DNA of 64,000 nt from Tepidanaerobacter syntrophicus (GCF_001485475.2 NZ_DF977003.1:496001-560000), one strand, 5' to 3'. Counted from the first letter of the stretch, positions 36,458 to 45,537 are shown. Numbers and translations: made by a program. The notes: a model not told the origin generated them from the letters alone.

Positions 36458-36988
36458 TTAATATTCTATGCCGGGCTGTGCCTTAATTCCCTGCTTATAA
36501 TGATGCTTAATTTCTCTTACCTCGCTTACCATATCAGCTGCTTCTAGGATTTTCTCGGGAGCGTATCTTCCTGTTAAAACAAGTGTCACATGTTCAGGTT
36601 TTATAGATATTAGATCTAAAACATCTTCTTCCTTTATTAGACCATAGTCCACAGCTACATTTATCTCGTCTAGAATGACTAAATCATATTCACCTGATGA
36701 TATGACATCTTTTGCAAGATCAATACCTTCTTTGGCAAGTTTTAGGTCTTCCTCTGAAGGCTTTCCCTTTTTAACAAACTTGTCCAAACCTTTTTGCACC
36801 AGTTCGGCATTGGGTAGATACTTTCTTACTGCCTGGACTTCTCCGTATTTTTCATTGCCTTTCATAAATTGGATTATGTAAACTTTTTCATCATGTCCTA
36901 CGGCGCGCAATGCCAAACCTAATGCTGCTGTGGTTTTACCTTTTCCGTTGCCGGTATAAACAAGCACTAAACCCTTTTTGTTTTCCAT
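36458..36988 (-). CDS. cobO: Cob(I)alamin adenosyltransferase (CobO/BtuR family)
   Basis: Converts corrinoids to their adenosyl form, using ATP. The 176-residue protein has a Walker A at about residues 12-20 (TGNGKGKTTAALGLALRAVG), the VYIIQFMKGN segment, the DLVILDEINVAVDYGLI block and LVLTGRYAPEKILEAADMVS. The C-terminus (HHYKQGIKAQPGIEY) is the family signature. It is the lone corrinoid gene here, between dprA and the comM-like gene. Confidence 0.94.
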   Translation of the reverse strand: MENKKGLVLVYTGNGKGKTTAALGLALRAVGHDEKVYIIQFMKGNEKYGEVQAVRKYLPNAELVQKGLDKFVKKGKPSEEDLKLAKEGIDLAKDVISSGEYDLVILDEINVAVDYGLIKEEDVLDLISIKPEHVTLVLTGRYAPEKILEAADMVSEVREIKHHYKQGIKAQPGIEY

Positions 36989-37008
36989 TTAATTTTACTC
37001 CCCTCATT

Positions 37009-38547
37009 TTAATTTACGATTTGATCTTCTTCTCTACCATGATACTGCAAAGCTTCAGCTACATGATATTCTTTAATTAAATCCTTTTCTTCCAAATCAG
37101 CTATAGTTCTCGAAACCTTCAATATTTTATTATAGGCTCGAGCACTCAGCTTCATTCTATTAAACGCTTGCTTCAGCAGCACTTTTCCATTCTTGTCAAG
37201 TCTGCAATATTTGTTTATCATGGCAGGCGTCAGCTGAGAATTCCAATATACATTGCTATTTTTATACCTTTCTAGCTGAAGCTGTCGCGCTGCTTCCACT
37301 CGCTTCCTAATTGTAGCAGAATCTGTTGTGGACGGTCCCTCAAGTTCTGAAAACTTGACCGGCGCAACTTCTAAATTCATGTCCATTCTGTCAAGCAACG
37401 GTCCTGAGATTTTCCCCCGATACTTATGTATTTGGCGCATCGTGCAGCTGCACTGATGAAAAGGACTGTTATAAAACCCGCAGGGACAGGGATTCATCGA
37501 AGCTACCATCATAAATTTAGATGGAAATGATACAGTTGCATGTGCTCTTGCTATAGTAATTTTTCCGTCTTCCAAAGGCTGCCGCAAAAGTTCAAGTATC
37601 TCCCTCGGAAATTCCGGAAGCTCATCTAAGAATAAAACGCCGTTATGAGCTAATGTGATTTCCCCCGGTTTTGGTATGCGGCCACCTCCTACCATCCCGC
37701 TCGGCGTAATTGTGTGATGGGGAGATCTGAAAGGCCTTGTTCTTATAAGCCCCGAATGATCAGAAATAAGACCTGCTATACTATAGATTTTAGTAGTTTC
37801 CAGTGATTCTTCAAAAGTCATAGACGGAAGGATAGTGGGAATCCGTCTTGCAATCATGGTCTTACCGGAGCCCGGTGGTCCTGTCATTATCAAATTATGC
37901 TGGCCCGCTGCGGCAATTTCAAGGCATCTTTTTAAGTTTTCTTGACCTTTAACTTCCGAGAAATCTCCTTCAAATTTTATTTCGTCTTCGTTGTTCCTGT
38001 TTTTGTGCAAAATATCGTTACGCCTTTCGGCCTTATGTTCACCTTTAAAATACAATGCTGCTTCTTTTAAAGAAGTTACACCTACAGCTTCTATACCACT
38101 AACAACTGAGGCTTCTTCTACATTTTCAATTGGCACGATAATTCCCTTAAGCCCTTGCTGTTTTGCTTCAATGCTCATAGCCAAAACACCGTTTACAGGT
38201 CTTACACGTCCATCTAATGAAAGCTCTCCTATTATTGCATATCCCTTTAATGCTTCTTGCGGCAATTGGTCTGTTGCGGCAAGAATGCCTATTGCTATCG
38301 GCAGATCAAAATGGGGACCTTCCTTCCTAATATCGGCAGGGGCTAAATTTAAGGTAATCCTTTTGATGGGAAAATCAAATTCTTGATTTTTTATAGCCGA
38401 TCTTACTCGCTCTCGTGATTCCCTTACAGCTGTATCAGGCAACCCCACTATGTCAAAAGATGGTAATCCGTTTGAAATATCTACCTCTACGTCTACCAAA
38501 AAGCTTTCCAGACCATATATTGAACAACTTTTTGTTTGAGCCAACAT
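37009..38547 (-). CDS. comM: YifB/ComM family Mg chelatase-like AAA+ protein
   Basis: ComM is a hexameric helicase that promotes branch migration during natural transformation. The 512-residue protein has an N-terminal Lon-like fold (GLPSFDIVGLPDTAVRESRE, RPVNGVLAM). An AAA+ core follows with Walker A GPPGSGKTMIARR and Walker B GVLFLDELPEF. A zinc-binding Cys cluster in the Mg-chelatase insert (NPCPCGFYNSPFHQCSC) and a C-terminal Mg_chelatase_C domain complete it. Proximity to dprA fits a DNA-uptake role, though YifB proteins occur in non-competent bacteria too. Confidence 0.92.
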   Translation of the reverse strand: MLAQTKSCSIYGLESFLVDVEVDISNGLPSFDIVGLPDTAVRESRERVRSAIKNQEFDFPIKRITLNLAPADIRKEGPHFDLPIAIGILAATDQLPQEALKGYAIIGELSLDGRVRPVNGVLAMSIEAKQQGLKGIIVPIENVEEASVVSGIEAVGVTSLKEAALYFKGEHKAERRNDILHKNRNNEDEIKFEGDFSEVKGQENLKRCLEIAAAGQHNLIMTGPPGSGKTMIARRIPTILPSMTFEESLETTKIYSIAGLISDHSGLIRTRPFRSPHHTITPSGMVGGGRIPKPGEITLAHNGVLFLDELPEFPREILELLRQPLEDGKITIARAHATVSFPSKFMMVASMNPCPCGFYNSPFHQCSCTMRQIHKYRGKISGPLLDRMDMNLEVAPVKFSELEGPSTTDSATIRKRVEAARQLQLERYKNSNVYWNSQLTPAMINKYCRLDKNGKVLLKQAFNRMKLSARAYNKILKVSRTIADLEEKDLIKEYHVAEALQYHGREEDQIVN

Positions 38548-38568
38548 TTTACCAAATCACATCCTAAA

Positions 38569-38922
38569 TTAAAAGGCATTTTCAATATGCTCTATTTCAA
38601 ATTTATTATTGTTATTAAGCATAATGTCTATGACATCAAATCTTATACCGTCAAAATAGCCGGGATTCTCTTTGAGGTAGTATAAGGCAACCTTCCTTAT
38701 TTTTTGCTGTTTTACATAATTTACGGCTTCCATCCCTCTTCCGTAGTTTGTAGATTTTCGTGTCTTAACTTCTACAAAGATTATAATTCCTTTGTTTTCT
38801 GCTATAATATCTATTTCTCCATACTTACAGTTGAAATTCATTTTAAGTATTCTGTAATGTTTACATTGTAAATATTGTGCTGCATACTGTTCACCTAAAG
38901 TTCCAAGTTTTTTTGGGTTCAT
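38569..38922 (-). CDS. yraN: YraN family (UPF0102) endonuclease-like protein
   Basis: Small protein of the restriction-endonuclease-like fold; the cellular role is not established. The 117-residue product shows LGTLGEQYAAQYL, NFNCKYGEIDIIAENKGIIIFVEVKTRKS with the PD-(D/E)xK-like acidic and lysine residues, and a C-terminal RFDVIDIML. Its ATG shares one base with the rnhB stop (TAATG). The rnhB-yraN pair is common in Bacillota. Confidence 0.9.
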   Translation of the reverse strand: MNPKKLGTLGEQYAAQYLQCKHYRILKMNFNCKYGEIDIIAENKGIIIFVEVKTRKSTNYGRGMEAVNYVKQQKIRKVALYYLKENPGYFDGIRFDVIDIMLNNNNKFEIEHIENAF

Positions 38923-39557
38923 TACTTATTCTCGAGGGATTTTACTGAAAAACTCTGTCTATGAATAGGACACGGGCCATATTTTTTTAGTGCATCAATA
39001 TGCTCTTTGGTGCCATAGCCTTTGTTTCTTATAAATCCATAATCGGGATAAAGCGTATCATATTCTCTCATTATTCTATCTCTATTAACTTTTGCTACAA
39101 TCGAGGCTGCGGCTATACATGCGCTAAGGCTATCTCCATGAATTATGCTTTCTTGGGGTATATCTATGTCAGGTATTTCTTCAGCATCCACTAGAATATA
39201 TTCTGGCCGTATAGGCAGCTTATATATAGCATTTCTCATTGCAAGCAGTGTTGCATTTAAAATGTTGTTTTTATCAATATAATCAGGCTCTACTATGTCA
39301 AAAGAATATGCAAGAGCTTTTTTACAGATATCTTCATAAACCCTTTCTCTCTTCTTTTCGCTTATTTTTTTAGAGTCTTTCAAATCAATTATTTCTGTGT
39401 CAATAGCTAAAATAACGGCTCCGGCCACTACCGGACCTGCCAGTGGTCCGCGACCCGCCTCGTCTACTCCCGCAATCAGCATATAGCCCTTCTTGCTAAG
39501 ACTTCTTTCCTTTTCATAAAGTTTTGATATTCGAATCCTTTCTTTCTCAAGATCCAT
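38922..39557 (-). CDS. rnhB: Ribonuclease HII
   Basis: RNase HII cuts the RNA strand of RNA:DNA hybrids and removes misincorporated ribonucleotides. Start ATG 39557 follows GAGGTG with 6 bases (a GTG at 39566 falls inside that site); 211 residues. The catalytic motif GVDEAGRGPLAGPVVAGAVIL supplies the D-E pair, with later acidic residues in YILVDAEEIP and the SIIHGDSLSACIAAASIVAK block. Confidence 0.95.
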   Translation of the reverse strand: MDLEKERIRISKLYEKERSLSKKGYMLIAGVDEAGRGPLAGPVVAGAVILAIDTEIIDLKDSKKISEKKRERVYEDICKKALAYSFDIVEPDYIDKNNILNATLLAMRNAIYKLPIRPEYILVDAEEIPDIDIPQESIIHGDSLSACIAAASIVAKVNRDRIMREYDTLYPDYGFIRNKGYGTKEHIDALKKYGPCPIHRQSFSVKSLENK

Positions 39558-39594
39558 CTGTATCACCTCTTTAAAAATCCTTAGCCGTATTTAT

Positions 39595-40440
39595 TCAATC
39601 TTTTTTATCTGGCATTTCATCAGGTCTCTCTAAAGATATGCGACCGAGTTTCCCCTCTTGAAATTCTTTTATAACAGTCTTTGCAGTTCTTTCTATATCA
39701 ACAGAACCGCCGTTTGTCAAAAAACCTCGAGCTTTTCCTATGCTTTCTAACACTTTTGAAGAATTGAAGTCAAGGTTGACGCCATATCTTTTCTCAATAT
39801 TTGTAGGATAATTTTTTAATAAATATTCAATTAAAGTTTTTGCAAGCTCCTCAAAATCTAAGATATCAGGATTAATCGTTCCCAATATCGCAAGCTTTGC
39901 AGCTATAAATCTGTCTTCATACTTTGGCTGCAGGATCCCCGGAGTATCAAGTAGTTCTAAATCATCGCTCGCTTTTATCCATGCAATATTTTTTGTTATA
40001 CCGGGAAAGTCTCCTGTTTTTGCAGTCTTTCTGCCCTTTATCTGATTAATGAATGTAGATTTTCCTACATTCGGAGCACCTACCACCACGCACCTTAAAG
40101 GAGCGATGCGAGATTTATTTTTGGGTTTAGATAGAAGGCCATAAAGTTTATTTAATTCCGATTTTTTTAAAGCGTTTATAGCAATTGCCATAATACTACC
40201 AGAGTTAAAATATTCAAGCCACATTTGAGTTATCTTCAGATCGGCAAGGTCTGCTTTGTTAAGGACTATTATGATATTTTTGCCGGAGGCGAGTTTTTCT
40301 ATGTTTTTTATCCTTGTAGAAACAGGCGCCCGAGCATCAACAATTTCTATGATGCCGTCTGCCAGCTTTAAATAATTTTTGATTGACTTTTTTGCCTTTT
40401 CCATATGGCCCGGGTACCATTGAATATCCAAAACTCTCAC
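39595..40440 (-). CDS. rbgA: Ribosome biogenesis GTPase RbgA (YlqF)
   Basis: Circularly permuted GTPase needed for late assembly of the 50S subunit. The 281-residue protein starts with QWYPGHMEKAKKSIKNYL, and shows the permuted order G4 (LNKADLAD), G1 (VGAPNVGKSTFINQI), G3 (LLDTPGIL). The C-terminal helical ANTAR-like RNA-binding region is present. It sits between rplS and rnhB, as ylqF does in B. subtilis. Confidence 0.95.
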   Translation of the reverse strand: MRVLDIQWYPGHMEKAKKSIKNYLKLADGIIEIVDARAPVSTRIKNIEKLASGKNIIIVLNKADLADLKITQMWLEYFNSGSIMAIAINALKKSELNKLYGLLSKPKNKSRIAPLRCVVVGAPNVGKSTFINQIKGRKTAKTGDFPGITKNIAWIKASDDLELLDTPGILQPKYEDRFIAAKLAILGTINPDILDFEELAKTLIEYLLKNYPTNIEKRYGVNLDFNSSKVLESIGKARGFLTNGGSVDIERTAKTVIKEFQEGKLGRISLERPDEMPDKKD

Positions 40441-40454
40441 CTCTTTGAAAAGTT

Positions 40455-40478
40455 AAAGGGACTGCTATCAGTCCCTTT
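40455..40478 (-). terminator. Intrinsic terminator at the rplS 3' end
   Basis: A perfect 10-bp stem (AAAGGGACTG and its complement) with a four-base loop. The TGA of rplS lies inside the hairpin, and the T-rich AACTTTTC follows on the minus strand. The T-run is modest, so partial read-through to rbgA is likely. Confidence 0.75.
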
Positions 40479-40809
40479 CTTTTATTCTTGCAGCCTTACC
40501 CCTTAATTTACGCATGTAATAAAGCTTTGCCCGACGCACTTTACCTTTTTTAACAACTTCAATTTTGTCAATTCGTGGCGAGTTCAAAGGAAAGACTCTT
40601 TCAACGCCTACACCATATGAAATCTTACGAACTGTAAAAGTCTCTCTTAAGCCGCCGCCTTTTCTTGCAATTACAATGCCTTCAAAAACCTGAATTCTTT
40701 CGCGGCCGCCTTCTACAACTTTTGTATAAACTTTAACGGTATCGCCCGGTCTAAAATCAGGGATATCGGTTCTTACTTGTTCTTGTTCAACTGAAGTAAC
40801 TAAATCCAT
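40468..40809 (-). CDS. rplS: 50S ribosomal protein L19
   Basis: Ribosomal protein at the 30S-50S interface. The 113-residue product contains the whole family pattern: [20 protein letters not shown], then [40 protein letters not shown] and [20 protein letters not shown]. Strong AGGAGGGGAG site before the ATG. A 96-base structured leader precedes it. Confidence 0.98.
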   Translation of the reverse strand: MDLVTSVEQEQVRTDIPDFRPGDTVKVYTKVVEGGRERIQVFEGIVIARKGGGLRETFTVRKISYGVGVERVFPLNSPRIDKIEVVKKGKVRRAKLYYMRKLRGKAARIKERD

Positions 40810-40824
40810 TTTTCTCCCCTCCTT

Positions 40825-40906
40825 TTTGCTTTTATAATCAGTAGAAAAACTTGTCTTTGAAACAGGACAAGCTGTTGCAGCATACCGGATAAACTTACAT
40901 AAGTTT
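40825..40906 (-). ncRNA. Candidate L19 (rplS) ribosomal-protein leader RNA
   Basis: The gap between trmD and rplS folds into several stems on the minus strand. These are AAACTT/AAGTTT around ATGT (40906-40891), GCTG/CAGC (40881-40871), and CTTGTC/GACAAG (40871-40850). Position directly before rplS fits autoregulatory L19 leaders known in Bacillota. I could not confirm the consensus from memory, so the class is an inference from place and structure. Confidence 0.4.
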
Positions 40907-41625
40907 TACTCAAGCAGTTTCCTATCTTCTTCAGTCAGCTCTATCTTCTCAAAAAGATCCGGCCTTTTTTCTTTGGTTCTTATTAGAGCTGCTTTTCGCC
41001 TATAGATTTCAATTTTTTTATGATCGCCCGATAAAAGGACATCAGGGACCTTTAATCCTCTGTAAATCTCGGGTCGCGTATATTGGGGGTATTCTAAGAG
41101 ATTGTTGCAAAAAGATTCATTAACCGGAGAATCACTGCTTCCTAAGACACCGGGAACAAGCCTTATAACAGAATCTGTTACTGCAAGGGCAGGAATTTCT
41201 CCGCCTGTCAAAATAAAATCTCCCAGAGATATCTCATCTGTTATTATAGTCTTAACTCGTTCGTCTATGCCTTCATAATGTCCGCAAATAAAGACTAAAT
41301 TCTGTTCGCAAGACAACTCCTGAGCTATGGCTTGGTTAAAAATTTTGCCTTGAGGGGACAATAAAATTATTCGCCTGTTTGTAGACTCAATCTTCTTTTC
41401 CACATATTCCACCGATTCAAAAATCGGTTCCGGTTTCATAACCATCCCACAGCCTCCGCCATAAGGATAGTCGTCAACCTTTTTATGTTTATCATGGGAA
41501 AAATCTCGTATGTTTATAAGTTCAATTTTGACTAAGTTTCGATCGATGGCTCGCTTTATTATGCTCACGCTAAAGGGGCTCTCAAAAAACTCGGGAAACA
41601 ATGTAAGTATATAAATGTTAAGCAC
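40906..41625 (-). CDS. trmD: tRNA (guanine-37-N1)-methyltransferase TrmD
   Basis: Methylates G37 next to the anticodon with S-adenosylmethionine and prevents frameshifting. The 239-residue SPOUT protein shows YPYGGGCGMVMKPEPIFE, LSPQGKIFNQAIAQELS, FICGHYEGIDERV and the knot motif SLGDFILTGGEIPALAVTDS. One base is shared with the rimM stop, so both are coupled. Confidence 0.97.
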   Translation of the reverse strand: MLNIYILTLFPEFFESPFSVSIIKRAIDRNLVKIELINIRDFSHDKHKKVDDYPYGGGCGMVMKPEPIFESVEYVEKKIESTNRRIILLSPQGKIFNQAIAQELSCEQNLVFICGHYEGIDERVKTIITDEISLGDFILTGGEIPALAVTDSVIRLVPGVLGSSDSPVNESFCNNLLEYPQYTRPEIYRGLKVPDVLLSGDHKKIEIYRRKAALIRTKEKRPDLFEKIELTEEDRKLLE

Positions 41626-42143
41626 TAGAACATCCCCTCCAGCGGTTCAATCGCTATTATGCCATTTTCAAAATCTATCTTCTTTACTACTTGTCTAATC
41701 GCCGGAATGAGGATTTCTGATTTAGCATCTGTTTCTATGATGTATACATCATTTGCGCCTGTTTGAAGAACATCTTTGACTGTTCCGATATATGTTCCGG
41801 AAGTTTCATCAAAGACCCTAAGACCCACTATATCACATATAAAGTAGCGGCCTTCGGGCAATTTTACTGCATCTTCTCTCCTGACGGCAATATAGCATCC
41901 CCTCAAATCATCTGCCTTGTCTTTTGAATCTACCCCATTAAATTTAATAATCGGAAAATAGCCTTTTAACAGTGTAATCGATTCTATCTTACAACAAACA
42001 AATTCCCCTTTTAGGTTAATAAAAACCTTTTCCAATTTCTTGAATCTTTCAGGAAAATCCGTTAAAGGTTCAACTTTGACTTGTCCTTTAACACCCCAAG
42101 AAGATATTATTCGGCCTATGGTTATATAATATTTTTCGTTCAA
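41625..42143 (-). CDS. rimM: 16S rRNA processing protein RimM
   Basis: RimM helps mature the 30S head, binding S19. The 172-residue protein has the N-terminal beta-barrel (YITIGRIISSWGVKGQVKVE, PLTDFPERFKKLEKVFI) and the C-terminal PRC-barrel (GTVKDVLQTGANDVYIIE, then EILIPAIRQVVKKIDFENGI). Gene order rpsP-khpA-rimM-trmD-rplS is a conserved bacterial operon. Confidence 0.95.
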   Translation of the reverse strand: MNEKYYITIGRIISSWGVKGQVKVEPLTDFPERFKKLEKVFINLKGEFVCCKIESITLLKGYFPIIKFNGVDSKDKADDLRGCYIAVRREDAVKLPEGRYFICDIVGLRVFDETSGTYIGTVKDVLQTGANDVYIIETDAKSEILIPAIRQVVKKIDFENGIIAIEPLEGMF

Positions 42144-42179
42144 ATTCCTTCTCCCCAGGCTTACTTCTCGGATGATTTT

Positions 42180-42407
42180 TTATATAATCTCCACAACAAC
42201 TCTTTTGCCTTCCTTTGCCGCTGCAGCTTTTACAACGGTCCTGATAGCTTTGGCAATTCTGCCTTGTTTGCCAATCACCTTTCCCATGTCTTCAGGGTCA
42301 ACCTTAAGCTCTAGTATAACAGACTGTTCTCCTTCGATTTGGTTTACGACAACATTTTCAGGATGATCTACCAATGCTTTTGCGATATACTCAACTAATT
42401 CTGTCAC
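42180..42407 (-). CDS. khpA: KH-domain RNA-binding protein KhpA (YlqC)
   Basis: Small RNA-binding protein that pairs with KhpB in Bacillota. The 75-residue product is a single KH domain with the [18 protein letters not shown] loop (GxxG). Typical C-terminus KRVVVEII. It lies between rpsP and rimM, as in B. subtilis. Confidence 0.94.
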   Translation of the reverse strand: MTELVEYIAKALVDHPENVVVNQIEGEQSVILELKVDPEDMGKVIGKQGRIAKAIRTVVKAAAAKEGKRVVVEII

Positions 42408-42446
42408 TTGATATTTCCCCCTTTAGATTAACTAAGTTATTATTGC

Positions 42447-42740
42447 TTACAACGACTCAGCTTCACCTTCGCTATTTTGTTTTGCAGCTTTCTTGTCAGG
42501 CAAAATCCCGGCATTTTTAAATAAATACTTTACTGTGTCAGTTGGGATAGCTCCATTTTTAAGCCATTCAACAGCTCGCTCTTCATTTAATTTTATTTTG
42601 ATAGGATCTGCCAAAGGATCATAGTAGCCAATCTCTTCTATAAACCTGCCATCTCTTGGCATACGGCTATCGGCAACCACAACTCTGTAGAAAGGTTTTT
42701 TCTTGGCGCCCATGCGCTTTAGTCTTATTTTTACTGCCAT
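42447..42740 (-). CDS. rpsP: 30S ribosomal protein S16
   Basis: Small-subunit protein that stabilises the 16S rRNA 5' domain. Start ATG 42740 has AGGAGGTG 6 bases upstream; 97 residues. Signature blocks [40 protein letters not shown] and the [16 protein letters not shown] region are complete. It follows ffh after 13 bases. Confidence 0.97.
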   Translation of the reverse strand: MAVKIRLKRMGAKKKPFYRVVVADSRMPRDGRFIEEIGYYDPLADPIKIKLNEERAVEWLKNGAIPTDTVKYLFKNAGILPDKKAAKQNSEGEAESL

Positions 42741-42753
42741 TGTCTCACCTCCT

Positions 42754-44091
42754 TTAAAAGTTAAAAAATGGTAATTTTTGACGAGACTTTTTGCCGCTTT
42801 TTTCAATTCGCGTAAATTGTTTTATCATTTTTTTAGTTTGCTCATACTGCTTTAGTAGCCTATTTACATCTTGAATGGCAGTTCCACTGCCGGCTGCTAT
42901 TCGTCTGCGCCTGCTGCCATTTATTATTGACGGGTCGCTGCGCTCAGAAGGTGTCATAGAGCTAATGATGGCCTCTATTCGAACCAGTTCTTTATCATCT
43001 ACTTCTACACCTTTTAGTTTTTGCTGAGAAAAACCGGGTATCATATCGAGTATTTGGCTCAAAGAACCCATTTTTTTAACTTGAGATAGCTGTTCCATAA
43101 AATCGTTAAGATCAAAATTCTGGGTCTTTAACTTTTCTTCCAATTCTTGAGCTTTTTTAAGGTCAAAATCTGCCGTGGCCTTTTCTATCAGCGATAGAAC
43201 ATCACCCATTCCCAAGATTCGAGACGCCATTCTCTCAGGGTAAAAGCTTTCTAAGTCGTCAAGCTTTTCTCCCATTCCTACAAATTTTATAGGGCATCCT
43301 GTAACAGCTTTTGCAGAAAGAGCAGCACCGCCTCTGGTATCGCCATCGAGTTTTGTAAGTATTAAGCCTGTTAAGCTTAATTTTTTGTTAAATTCTTCTG
43401 CTACATTAACTGCATCCTGGCCTGTCATACTGTCTACCACAAGCAAAATCTCCGATGGATTTACCGCATTTTTTATGTTTATAAGTTCATCCATTAATTC
43501 ATCATCTATGTGCAGGCGCCCTGCTGTATCTATTATTACGACATTATGGTTATTTTTTCTTGCATATTCTATTGCCGCTTTAGATATGTCCACTGGATTT
43601 TGCTGCCCCATTGAAAAAACGGGCAGGCCTACTTTATCTCCAATTACCTGAAGTTGCTTTATAGCAGCTGGGCGGTAGACGTCTGCTGCAACCAGTAGAG
43701 GTTTTTTACCATCTTTTGCAAAAAATTTGCCCAGTTTACCTGCTGTAGTGGTCTTGCCTGATCCCTGCAGACCAACCATCATTATAACGGTTATGTCTTT
43801 AGAAAAATCGATTTTACTTTGAGCAGGTCCCATCAAGGCAACAAGTTCTTCGTTGACAATTTTTATAACTTGTTGAGCGGGAGTCAAGCTCTCCATGACT
43901 TCTTGTCCTATAGCACGTTCGGTGATTCTGGCAACCAATTCCTTTACAACTTTAAAATTTACGTCCGCCTCCAGCAAAGCCAGGCGAACTTCCTTCATTG
44001 CTTGTTTTACATCAGCTTCTGATAATTTGCCCTTACCGCGAAGCTTTTTGAAAATATCATTTAATTTTTGAGTAAGGGACTCAAAGGCCAA
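42754..44091 (-). CDS. ffh: Signal recognition particle GTPase Ffh
   Basis: Ffh binds signal peptides and the 4.5S RNA and delivers ribosomes to FtsY. The 445-residue protein has the N domain, the G domain (P-loop [15 protein letters not shown] near 105-119, [30 protein letters not shown]), and a C-terminal methionine-rich M domain ([30 protein letters not shown]). It starts 2 bases after ylxM. No ffs RNA gene was recognised in the window. Confidence 0.97.
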   Translation of the reverse strand: MAFESLTQKLNDIFKKLRGKGKLSEADVKQAMKEVRLALLEADVNFKVVKELVARITERAIGQEVMESLTPAQQVIKIVNEELVALMGPAQSKIDFSKDITVIMMVGLQGSGKTTTAGKLGKFFAKDGKKPLLVAADVYRPAAIKQLQVIGDKVGLPVFSMGQQNPVDISKAAIEYARKNNHNVVIIDTAGRLHIDDELMDELINIKNAVNPSEILLVVDSMTGQDAVNVAEEFNKKLSLTGLILTKLDGDTRGGAALSAKAVTGCPIKFVGMGEKLDDLESFYPERMASRILGMGDVLSLIEKATADFDLKKAQELEEKLKTQNFDLNDFMEQLSQVKKMGSLSQILDMIPGFSQQKLKGVEVDDKELVRIEAIISSMTPSERSDPSIINGSRRRRIAAGSGTAIQDVNRLLKQYEQTKKMIKQFTRIEKSGKKSRQKLPFFNF

Positions 44092-44093
44092 AC

Positions 44094-44453
44094 TTATTCA
44101 CCGCCTTCTTGCAATAATGAATATACGCAATCACAAATGTCTTCGTATTTTTCTTTAAAGGCACTATCCACACCGGGTTCTATTTCCTTAAGAACTTCTA
44201 GTATGTGTTTGATCTCTTTTTCTTGTTTTAGGTATCTTTTTACCATTCCCAAATTTTCTTCGAAATTAATCAGCATTTCCTGGCTTCTACGCAGAGCATC
44301 ATAAACACCTTGGCGTGTTATGCCTGTAATTTCTGCTATTTCGCCAAGAGACAAGTCGTTAAAGTAATGCATTTTGAAAACATTTCTTTGATTTTCTGTT
44401 AGAAGACTGCCATAGCAGTCAAACAAAAGATTAAGTTTTGTAATATTATCCAT
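44094..44453 (-). CDS. ylxM: YlxM family helix-turn-helix SRP-associated protein
   Basis: YlxM is an HTH protein encoded with ffh that modulates SRP. Starting at ATG 44453 gives 119 residues; the GTG at 44462 lies in the ribosome site. Features are LFDCYGSLLTENQRNVFKMH, YFNDLSLGEIAEITGITRQG and the DALRRSQEMLINFEENLG helix. Promoter and a 30-base inverted repeat lie directly upstream, and the right arm of the repeat contains its AGGTG site. Confidence 0.93.
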   Translation of the reverse strand: MDNITKLNLLFDCYGSLLTENQRNVFKMHYFNDLSLGEIAEITGITRQGVYDALRRSQEMLINFEENLGMVKRYLKQEKEIKHILEVLKEIEPGVDSAFKEKYEDICDCVYSLLQEGGE

Positions 44454-44459
44454 GAAAAT

Positions 44460-44489
44460 CACCTGTAAAGCAAAATAACTTTACAGGTG
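44460..44489 (-). repeat. 11-bp inverted repeat at the ylxM 5' end
   Basis: Perfect inverted repeat, arms CACCTGTAAAG and CTTTACAGGTG, spaced by 8 bases. It begins at the predicted transcript start and ends 6 bases before the ylxM ATG. The downstream arm contains the ylxM ribosome site AGGTG. In RNA this would be a hairpin hiding that site; in DNA it could be an operator. A U-run is weak, so I do not call it a terminator. Confidence 0.8.
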
Positions 44490-44491
44490 TT

Positions 44492-44520
44492 ATTTTACAT
44501 AAATATCGGGTGTAAGTCAA
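44492..44520 (-). promoter_or_regulatory. Sigma-A promoter for ylxM-ffh-rpsP operon
   Basis: TTGACT (44520-44515), a 17-base spacer, and TAAAAT (44497-44492). Both hexamers match the consensus at five of six. The predicted start is at the edge of the inverted repeat 44489-44460. Confidence 0.75.
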
Positions 44521-44538
44521 CTCTTTTTTGTATTAAAA

Positions 44539-45537
44539 TTATTTGTCAATTTTTATCCCGTCTTGAAGAATGTTTAAAAGGAGTTTTGCGCCATTTTCCA
44601 TATCTGAAATATCTACCATCTCACTGTCAGAATGAATATATCTGCATGGTATCGAAAGACATCCTGTAGGAACACCGCTTTTGCTCAATGCTATTGCTCC
44701 GGAATCTGTTCCTCCGGCTTTAAGAACTTCCATTTGATAAGGTATATTATATTTTTCGGCTTTTTCTTTCATTAAATTCTTGATTGCCGGGTGTACCATT
44801 ACTGACTGATCAAATACTTTAACAGCCGGGCCGGCGCCAAGTTTTACGGCCATTGGCAAAGATTTTGGGGTATCTCCTGTATCCGTTACATCAACTGCTA
44901 TAGCTGCATATGGTTCAATGGCATATGCAGCAGTAGTTGCGCCTCGAAGGCCTAATTCTTCTTGAACAGTAAAAACAAAATATACTTCATGAGGACAGGT
45001 CTGAATGTTTTTTAAGGTTTCAATAAGCAGCGCACACGATGCTCTGTTATCCATGGCGCAAGAAGTACATCGTGTACCATTTTCAGCAAAAGGTGTGTAA
45101 TAAACCGCTGCATCTCCAATATTTACTCTTGAAAGAGCATCATCTTTGTCCTTTGCTCCTATATCTATATAAAGATTGTTTAAAGTTATGTCTTTTATTT
45201 CTTTAATTTCGCTTTCGTAGCTTACGACACCTACTGTACCGTTTTTAAAAATCACTTTCCTGTTAATAAGATCTGTTACGCTAAAACCACCTGCCGGAGC
45301 AAATCTTAAAAAGCCATTTTCGTCAACAAATGTAACCACAAGACCAATTTGATCCATATGGGCAGCCAGCATTATTTTGGAACCTGTTCCTTTTTTTACA
45401 GCTATTAAATTTCCCATAACATCAGTTCTGATTTCATCTGCAAAACCTTCTATTTCATTTATTATACTTTCTCTTATAAGTTCTTCATTGCCTGACGGGC
45501 CGAATACAGATACAAGTTTTTTTAAAAGCTCCTTCAT
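44539..45537 (-). CDS. M42 family metallo-aminopeptidase (paralogue 1)
   Basis: Two-metal aminopeptidase of the TET type, which makes large hollow complexes. The 332-residue protein contains all metal/catalytic positions: AHMDQIG (His), the bridging Asp in SCAMDNRASC, QEELGLRG (catalytic and ligand Glu), VDVTDTGD (Asp), and CRYIHSDSEM (His). Length is typical. It abuts paralogue 2 and is the last of the three. Substrate specificity is unclear. Confidence 0.9.
   Translation of the reverse strand: MKELLKKLVSVFGPSGNEELIRESIINEIEGFADEIRTDVMGNLIAVKKGTGSKIMLAAHMDQIGLVVTFVDENGFLRFAPAGGFSVTDLINRKVIFKNGTVGVVSYESEIKEIKDITLNNLYIDIGAKDKDDALSRVNIGDAAVYYTPFAENGTRCTSCAMDNRASCALLIETLKNIQTCPHEVYFVFTVQEELGLRGATTAAYAIEPYAAIAVDVTDTGDTPKSLPMAVKLGAGPAVKVFDQSVMVHPAIKNLMKEKAEKYNIPYQMEVLKAGGTDSGAIALSKSGVPTGCLSIPCRYIHSDSEMVDISDMENGAKLLLNILQDGIKIDK

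Noticed and set aside
44460-44489. Terminator for the M42 operon
   Set aside because: The inverted repeat is downstream of a good ylxM promoter and lacks a solid U-run, so a 5' UTR element or operator is more likely.
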